Made by a program: the position numbers and the translations under genes
Notes under the pieces: model-generated
The model's database searches: none
The model's input: only the letters and a program-made list of their open reading frames with translations
What the model was told of the DNA's origin: nothing
NCBI GenBank assembly: GCA_030740415.1
Contig: JASLXI010000065.1
Coordinates: 1 to 6,028, forward strand
Direction: 5' to 3'
DNA length: 6,028 nt
From: Dehalococcoidia bacterium
GTDB taxonomy: Bacteria > Chloroflexota > Dehalococcoidia > UBA2985
Shown: piece after piece, positions 1 to 6,028 of the stretch
How the letters are laid out: each line of letters begins with the position of its first letter
Numbering within the stretch: the first letter of the stretch is position 1

Positions 1-1025
1 TAGTGGCCTATGCCCTAGCTGGCACTGTAGATGTAGACCTGAACAACGACCCTCTAGGCCAGGATAAGCAGGGCAATCCAGTCTATCTACGAGACATATG
101 GCCCTCGCAGCAGGAGATTCGCGATACCGTCTCCACCTCACTTAATCCGGAGATGTTCAAAGCTCGCTACGGCAATGTTTCTACCGGCCCGGAAGAGTGG
201 AGCAAACTGCCAGTGCCGGAGGGTGACCTGTACCAATGGGACTCTGAGTCTACCTACATTCAGGAAGTCCCCTTCTTCGATCACATCAATAACGACGTTC
301 AGGAAACCACGGATATCCTGAGCGCACGTGCACTGGTAATGTTAGGCGACTTCGTTACCACCGACCATATCTCCCCAGCAGCGGCCATCCCTTTGAGCCG
401 ACCTGCAGGACAGCACCTGGTTAACAAGGGAGTGCAGCAGCGTGACTTCAACACCTTCGGCGCCCGCCGCGGCAACCACGAGGTAATGATGCGGGGCACC
501 TTTGGCAACGTGCGACTGAAGAACCAATTGACCCCCGACAAGGAGGGTGACTGGACGGTCTACCTTCCCGATGAAGAAGTTACTAGCATCTTCGAGGCTG
601 GTGAGAAGTACCAGGCAAATGGAATCCCCACTATTGTGATCACGGGCAAAGAATATGGAGCTGGTAGCTCCCGAGACTGGGCGGCCAAAGGCCCTAACCT
701 CCTGGGAGTGAAAGCTGCTCTGGCTGAGAGCTACGAACGTATCCATCGCAGCAATCTGATAGGCATGGGAGTCTTGCCTCTACAGTTCAAGCCTGGAGAT
801 GGCGCTGTGAGCCTGGGGCTGACTGGCCGCGAGACCTTCGATATTACAGGCATTGCGGGCAGCATCAAGCCTGGCCAGGATGTGCAAATCCACGCTGCCA
901 GGGAAGACGGCTCCTCCCTAGATTTTGCGGTGACTTGCCGTATCGACACTCAGGTAGAGGTTGATTACTACCGTAACGGTGGTGTGCTCCACACCGTGCT
1001 TCGCAGAATGCTACGCGAGGGCTAG
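1..1025 (+). CDS. acnA: Aconitate hydratase (AcnA type), C-terminal part; 5' end outside window
   Basis: Aconitase interconverts citrate and isocitrate through cis-aconitate in the TCA cycle, in the cytoplasm, using a 4Fe-4S cluster. The window holds the last 340 residues of a protein that is usually about 900 long; the cluster-binding cysteines lie upstream and are not seen. The frame is already open at the left edge, and the valine codon GTG at position 3 (VAYALAGTVD) is internal sequence, not a start. Numbering from that codon, the swivel-domain segment LGDFVTTDHISPAAAIP is at about 114-130, with the conserved Asp-His pair at 121-122. The active-site loop GKEYGAGSSRDWAAKG is at 215-230, with the catalytic serine and arginine near 223-224. 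The family usually has SPAG where this protein has SPAA. The gene ends with TAG at 1023-1025, so TAG is a normal stop codon here. It faces the convergent ABC permease gene. The family call is firm; the acnA symbol follows the domain order. Confidence 0.96.
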   Translation, partial: VAYALAGTVDVDLNNDPLGQDKQGNPVYLRDIWPSQQEIRDTVSTSLNPEMFKARYGNVSTGPEEWSKLPVPEGDLYQWDSESTYIQEVPFFDHINNDVQETTDILSARALVMLGDFVTTDHISPAAAIPLSRPAGQHLVNKGVQQRDFNTFGARRGNHEVMMRGTFGNVRLKNQLTPDKEGDWTVYLPDEEVTSIFEAGEKYQANGIPTIVITGKEYGAGSSRDWAAKGPNLLGVKAALAESYERIHRSNLIGMGVLPLQFKPGDGAVSLGLTGRETFDITGIAGSIKPGQDVQIHAAREDGSSLDFAVTCRIDTQVEVDYYRNGGVLHTVLRRMLREG

Positions 1026-1049
1026 GGCGCAAAGGGCTGAGCCATCATA

Positions 1050-1094
1050 AAGAGAACTCCGCCCCGCGCATACAGAATGGGGCAGAGTTCTCTT
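1050..1094. terminator. Hairpin between convergent genes, probable bidirectional terminator
   Basis: A 16-base stem (1050-1065 with 1079-1094) has one mismatch and a 13-base loop, with a GC-rich core of GCCCC/GGGGC. It sits 25 bases after the aconitase stop and about 50 bases beyond the permease stop on the other strand. That is the right place for a shared terminator of two convergent genes. The U-tracts are poor: TCTTGG follows on the plus strand and CTCTTTATGAT on the minus strand. Termination efficiency is therefore uncertain, although the stem itself is clear. Confidence 0.7.
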
Positions 1095-1121
1095 GGTCAT
1101 ATCCACGTTCTTACCAAGAGA
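1089..1121. repeat. Second inverted repeat overlapping the terminator stem
   Basis: TCTCTTGGT (1089-1097) and ACCAAGAGA (1113-1121) are perfect 9-base inverted repeats with a 15-base spacer. The left arm shares bases 1089-1094 with the right arm of the larger hairpin at 1050-1094, so the two structures cannot form fully at the same time. On the minus strand this hairpin is met first, 24 bases after the permease stop codon. It may assist transcript end formation or stability; no function is proven. Confidence 0.45.
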
Positions 1122-1144
1122 GGCCCTCGGCTATAGCGTTCGCT

Positions 1145-1945
1145 TCAGGTCACCAGGTCGCGTCGTTCGAAAGTGACCAGCGCCACGACAAGGAGTACCC
1201 CTGTCAAGCTAATGAGCGCAGTTGCGTGCCCCAAATCAAGCCCATTGCTGAGTGGGTCACTCCCGATGTAGTAGTAGAACAGCGACAGCTCACGGAAAGT
1301 CTCCAGTGCATCTACGGCGGGGGCTAGAGCGTTGAGGAAATAGGCCGCCACACCCAAAGCACTGGTTATGCCCATGCTCAACCCTTGATTGCTTCTGGCA
1401 CAGGCTAGAGCCAAGGCCAATGTACCGAATGCCAAACCCAGGAATACACCGCTCAAGATTGCCTCAGCAACTCGCACAAGACTGATGTCCATTCCACTAG
1501 CTATGGCACCCACCGCCATGCTAAGCCACAGGACAAAGGCTAGCGCCAGCATCGTAGCGACCATTGCACCAAATTTCTCCATCAACACCCGCGAGCGCTT
1601 GAGTGGATAAGACATCAACAGATCGAGGGTGCCTTTTTCCTCTTCGCCAGCTATGGCACCACTACCGCGACCAATTGCAAAAGACAGGAACAGAAGTGGA
1701 ACCATCAGGACAAACAACTGACTGTTGAGATAACCCTCGGGGGAAGTAAGATCGGCGACCTCCCCAATAAACAACTTTGCAAGGGCCTCGGGCATCTTTT
1801 CCAGCACATCACCAAATTCCGGTGAGTCCGCGAAGCTCGGATAAAAGAGCATCGTGAGTATCGTGAGCGCGCCAATTCCAATACTCCACCACATGAAAGA
1901 TTTACGCTGGTCTCTAAGGTTCTTAAGAAGGATGTTACGAAGCAT
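1145..1945 (-). CDS. ABC-2 type transporter permease
   Basis: This is the membrane subunit of an ABC exporter and pairs with the ATPase encoded just upstream. The 266-residue protein has about six hydrophobic segments (roughly 17-36, 76-97, 126-148, 160-183, 188-210 and 241-258), as expected for the ABC-2 family. The cytoplasmic motif GEEEKGTLDLLMSYPLKRSR at 100-119 is typical of this group. A second permease gene is absent, so a homodimer is likely. The ATG at 1945 is preferred over the ATG at 1951: AAGGGG (1952-1957) abuts the upstream ATG with no spacing, but lies six bases from the one at 1945. With this start the gene overlaps the ATPase gene by 11 bases, which suggests translational coupling. 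The stop is TGA at 1147-1145. The substrate is unknown; drug, peptide or lipid export are all possible. Confidence 0.9.
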   Translation of the reverse strand: MLRNILLKNLRDQRKSFMWWSIGIGALTILTMLFYPSFADSPEFGDVLEKMPEALAKLFIGEVADLTSPEGYLNSQLFVLMVPLLFLSFAIGRGSGAIAGEEEKGTLDLLMSYPLKRSRVLMEKFGAMVATMLALAFVLWLSMAVGAIASGMDISLVRVAEAILSGVFLGLAFGTLALALACARSNQGLSMGITSALGVAAYFLNALAPAVDALETFRELSLFYYYIGSDPLSNGLDLGHATALISLTGVLLVVALVTFERRDLVT

Positions 1946-2840
1946 TGCCATCCCCTTGAGTATAGTAGGCCAGGAATATCTCCTCTAGGTCCGGCTCGTG
2001 GCTTGTGATGTTAACAACTTCAAACTGGGCAGCGACTTTGATCAAAGCATCCACCGACCCCTCTATCGTGCAGTGGAACACGTTGCCTTCCGCATTGACG
2101 TCACGTACACCTGGGAGCCCTGCAAAAGCCTTCGCGGAAACTGGTTCGCCAAAGTGCACCTCCAACTGGCGCAGAGCCTTAGCCTTAAGGATCGCCACTT
2201 CCTCCTCCAAGACAAGCTGCCCTCCTCGAATGATCCCGACTCGGTCTGCGATCCGCTCAACCTCGGCCAGTACGTGCGACGAAAGGAACACCGTGCGTCC
2301 CTCATCTGTAGCTTCTCTCGCCATACGATAGAACTCCTGTTGCATCAACGGGTCAAGGCCGCTTGTTGGCTCATCAAGAAGCAATAACTCTGGCTGGTGC
2401 ATAAACGCCTGCACCAGGCCTAACTTCTGTTTGTTGCCCTTGGAAAGAGCCTTTATCGACCTGGAGAGGTCTAGATCAAGCCGTTCGGCAAGAGTCTCTG
2501 CATATCTCCAGTCCACCCTGCCACGGAGGTGCGCAAAGTGGATCAGCATCTCCCGCGCGGTCAGGTTATCGTACGTTTCCAATTCGCCTGGCAAATAGCC
2601 AACCCTGCGGCGGATGTCCACGCTATGGGCACGTGTATCCATGCCGAAGATCTCCGCTCGACCCCTTGTGGGCCGAATGAAATCCAGGAGCAAACGTATT
2701 GTGGTGGTCTTGCCCGACCCGTTCGGCCCCAGGTATCCGACCACTTGGCCAGCACGAACCTCCAAATCGAGGTCTACCAAGCCCTGATGCTTACCGTAGA
2801 ACTTGGTCAGACCCTCGGTATGGATGACGCTGCTGGCCAT
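1935..2840 (-). CDS. ABC transporter ATP-binding protein (BcrA/CcmA-like)
   Basis: This 301-residue cytoplasmic ATPase powers the adjacent ABC-2 permease. Its motifs are complete and in order: Walker A GPNGSGKT at 38-45, signature LSKGNKQK at 132-139, Walker B LLLLDEP at 152-158 followed by the D-loop SGLDP, and the switch histidine in SSHVL at 189. The Q-loop position reads GYLPGELETY (81-90), with glycine in place of the usual glutamine; BcrA-like exporters often show this. The C-terminal 80 or so residues are a variable accessory region common in this group. The ATG at 2840 has only a weak purine-rich stretch upstream (GTAGATAGC), and a better internal start is not evident. The gene is first in a two-gene minus-strand unit. 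It lies directly downstream of a decayed ABM-like gene in the same direction, which may once have shared its transcript. The family is certain; the substrate is not determinable. Confidence 0.94.
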   Translation of the reverse strand: MASSVIHTEGLTKFYGKHQGLVDLDLEVRAGQVVGYLGPNGSGKTTTIRLLLDFIRPTRGRAEIFGMDTRAHSVDIRRRVGYLPGELETYDNLTAREMLIHFAHLRGRVDWRYAETLAERLDLDLSRSIKALSKGNKQKLGLVQAFMHQPELLLLDEPTSGLDPLMQQEFYRMAREATDEGRTVFLSSHVLAEVERIADRVGIIRGGQLVLEEEVAILKAKALRQLEVHFGEPVSAKAFAGLPGVRDVNAEGNVFHCTIEGSVDALIKVAAQFEVVNITSHEPDLEEIFLAYYTQGDGNAS

Positions 2841-2852
2841 GCTATCTACTTA

Positions 2853-3212
2853 CTACTGCTTTCCAGTCGACCCACCCCGCTCATCTGCTGGATCTACACT
2901 ATTTAGACAGGGCAGCCGTGATGCCCCGAAAACCTCCCCATCGTACCATTAGGGCTCCCCATCCCAGTGCTCCACAAGCTGCCTAAACCATTTGTCCTGC
3001 CCCAGACCCTCGGCATCACCGACACAGTAATCCTTATCTCGGAACAGGGCAACCCTAATCCAGTTCCGAGGATCACTATCCGGCTGGAATATAGAGCCAG
3101 ACATTGCTCCTTCCAGCTTTGGTTTGTGCTTGGCAATCTACTCTTGCACCAACTACTCTAAAGTACCTTCGTGGCCTGCCTTGACTCGGAGTTTAGCTAC
3201 TGTAGCATACTT
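2853..3212 (-). pseudogene. Decayed antibiotic-biosynthesis-monooxygenase (ABM) fold protein
   Basis: One minus-strand frame reads through a recognisable small ABM-type dimeric alpha/beta-barrel protein of about 95 residues, interrupted by three stop codons. It begins KYATVAKLRVKAGHEG at codon 1 (3212), where relatives typically begin M-Y-A-T-V, so AAG probably replaces the start ATG. An AAAAGGA sequence sits nine bases upstream of it, at a usable ribosome-binding distance. Stops are TAG at 3155-3153 (codon 20), TAG at 3140-3138 (codon 25) and TAA at 2951-2949 (codon 88). Each is one base from a residue expected there (Glu, Trp and Glu). The core between them includes RNWIRVALFRDKDY and GQDKWFRQLVEHWDGEP, then WYDGEVF. 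No frameshift is needed. After WYDGEVF the frame stays open to TAG at 2855-2853, longer than usual, so the original end is unclear. Aconitase ends in TAG and the ABC ATPase in TAA, so codon reassignment is unlikely. The family match is from recall of the pattern, not a search. Confidence 0.72.
2949..3104 (-). CDS. Possible residual 51-residue small ORF inside the ABM relic
   Basis: Within the decayed ABM-like frame, an ATG at 3104 opens 51 codons ending in TAA at 2951-2949 (it begins MSGSIFQPDSDPRNWIRV). A strong GGAAGGAG stretch lies just upstream, but only two bases from the ATG, which is too close for efficient initiation. The product would contain only the second half of the ABM fold. It could be translated as a fragment. 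It is more probably an accident of the broken gene, and no separate function is proposed. Confidence 0.2.
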   Translation of the reverse strand: MSGSIFQPDSDPRNWIRVALFRDKDYCVGDAEGLGQDKWFRQLVEHWDGEP

Positions 3213-3445
3213 GTGCCTGTATCCTTTTACGCCTTTCTTGCTGTTGTCCGTATAGGGTGCCTCCATCCATAATAATCCAGTGTTCAACAGAAGCCCTACA
3301 CAAATGCGAGCCATACATACATGTTCTTGTAGGGATCCGTTCCGAAGAATTTGATGATGAGTAGGTGATAGCCAAGTTATCTGAGAAAAGTGCAACAAAC
3401 TGGGTGGTGAGAATTCCTGTTCCGACTCCTGATTGGATGGTATAA
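3206..3445 (+). other. Gene-poor stretch upstream of the SLOG operon; possible eroded plus-strand coding fragment
   Basis: Between the ABM relic and the SLOG gene (about 3213-3437) no intact gene is supported. The DNA is visibly richer in A and T than its surroundings. One plus-strand frame is open from 3206 to TAA at 3443-3445, with a single internal TAG at 3362-3364. Its last part reads like protein: HVLVGIRSEEFDDE, then after the stop VIAKLSEKSATNWVVR and IPVPTPDWMV. The earlier part (about 3206-3260) is rich in Cys and Leu and does not look coding. It has no recognisable start, and I do not know a family for it. It may be the 3' remnant of a lost gene, or chance. Confidence 0.2.
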
Positions 3446-3446
3446 T
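3438..3446 (+). promoter_or_regulatory. Extended -10 promoter of the SLOG-eno(-gap) operon
   Basis: TGGTATAAT at 3438-3446 is a perfect extended -10 (TGn plus TATAAT). The best -35 candidate 17 bases upstream is TGTTCC at 3418-3423, which is weak; this fits extended -10 promoters, which depend little on the -35 box. Transcription would begin near 3452-3454. That leaves a leader of only about 12-14 bases before the TTG start at 3466, with the ribosome binding site GGAGGT at 3455-3460 almost at the 5' end. Confidence 0.7.
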
Positions 3447-3465
3447 TGGGTCTCGGAGGTACATA

Positions 3466-5252
<1,787 letters not shown>

Positions 5253-5277
5253 GGCAAGACTATCCCAAACGTCATAA

Positions 5278-6028
<751 letters not shown>

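Noticed and set aside
1998..2906. Plus-strand open frames opposite the ABC ATPase gene
   Set aside because: They are antisense shadows of a clearly conserved ATPase and have no recognisable motifs or ribosome binding sites.
2841..2960. Candidate promoter for the ABC pair (TTCGGG, 17 bases, TCTAAA on the minus strand)
   Set aside because: The -35 matches only two of six bases and the -10 four of six; this is not distinguishable from chance.
3038..3070. Perfect 8-base inverted repeat CTCGGAAC/GTTCCGAG with a smaller nested repeat
   Set aside because: It falls inside the ABM relic's coding register (around RNWIRVALFRD) and is explained by codon content; no regulatory context was seen.
2903..3136. 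Minus-strand open frame of 77 codons
   Set aside because: It is a shadow, in another frame, of the ABM relic, which gives much more protein-like sequence in the register ending at 2949.
2853..3140. Stop-codon reassignment or pyrrolysine-type readthrough in the ABM relic
   Set aside because: Both TAG and TAA are involved, the start codon also appears lost, aconitase ends normally in TAG and the ABC ATPase ends in TAA.
2841..3440. Search for tRNA, riboswitch or repeat arrays in the gene-poor region
   Set aside because: No cloverleaf with a T-loop pattern, no recognisable aptamer core and no repeated units were found by eye.

Overview
The window is bacterial chromosomal DNA carrying central carbon metabolism genes around a small accessory segment. 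From left to right it holds: the 3' part of an AcnA-type aconitase (+); a hairpin region between convergent genes; an ABC exporter gene pair on the minus strand (permease 1145-1945, ATPase 1935-2840); the remnant of an antibiotic-biosynthesis-monooxygenase (ABM) fold gene, also minus (2853-3212); a roughly 220-base stretch with no convincing gene, ending in a strong promoter; and a plus-strand glycolytic cluster. That cluster is a SLOG/LOG-like Rossmann protein (TIGR00725 type), enolase, and the first 241 codons of GAPDH, which runs off the right edge.

The plus-strand cluster looks like one operon. A perfect extended -10 element (3438-3446) lies just ahead of a strong ribosome binding site and a TTG start. 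The SLOG gene and eno overlap by four bases (GTGA), and gap follows eno after 52 bases with its own strong ribosome binding site. Enolase and GAPDH keep all the catalytic residues visible here and look functional. The ABC pair is a simple BcrA/CcmA-type ATPase with a six-helix ABC-2 permease, overlapping and probably translationally coupled; its substrate cannot be read from sequence.

The most notable points are: (1) the ABM-like gene, which keeps one uninterrupted register for about 95 codons but carries three nonsense codons and an apparently lost start codon; (2) a sharp rise in third-position GC inside gap, from about 61% in the first 72 codons to about 87% afterwards, suggesting recombination or a chimeric contig; and (3) translational coupling of a predicted nucleotide-binding SLOG protein to enolase. 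I found no CRISPR array, insertion sequence, tRNA, rRNA or defence system.

The organism is not identifiable with certainty. Moderate GC, use of GTG and TTG starts, the style of the ABM relic and the GAPDH variant would fit a Chloroflexota-like bacterium (for example a Dehalococcoidia relative), but this is a tentative inference from general family resemblance.
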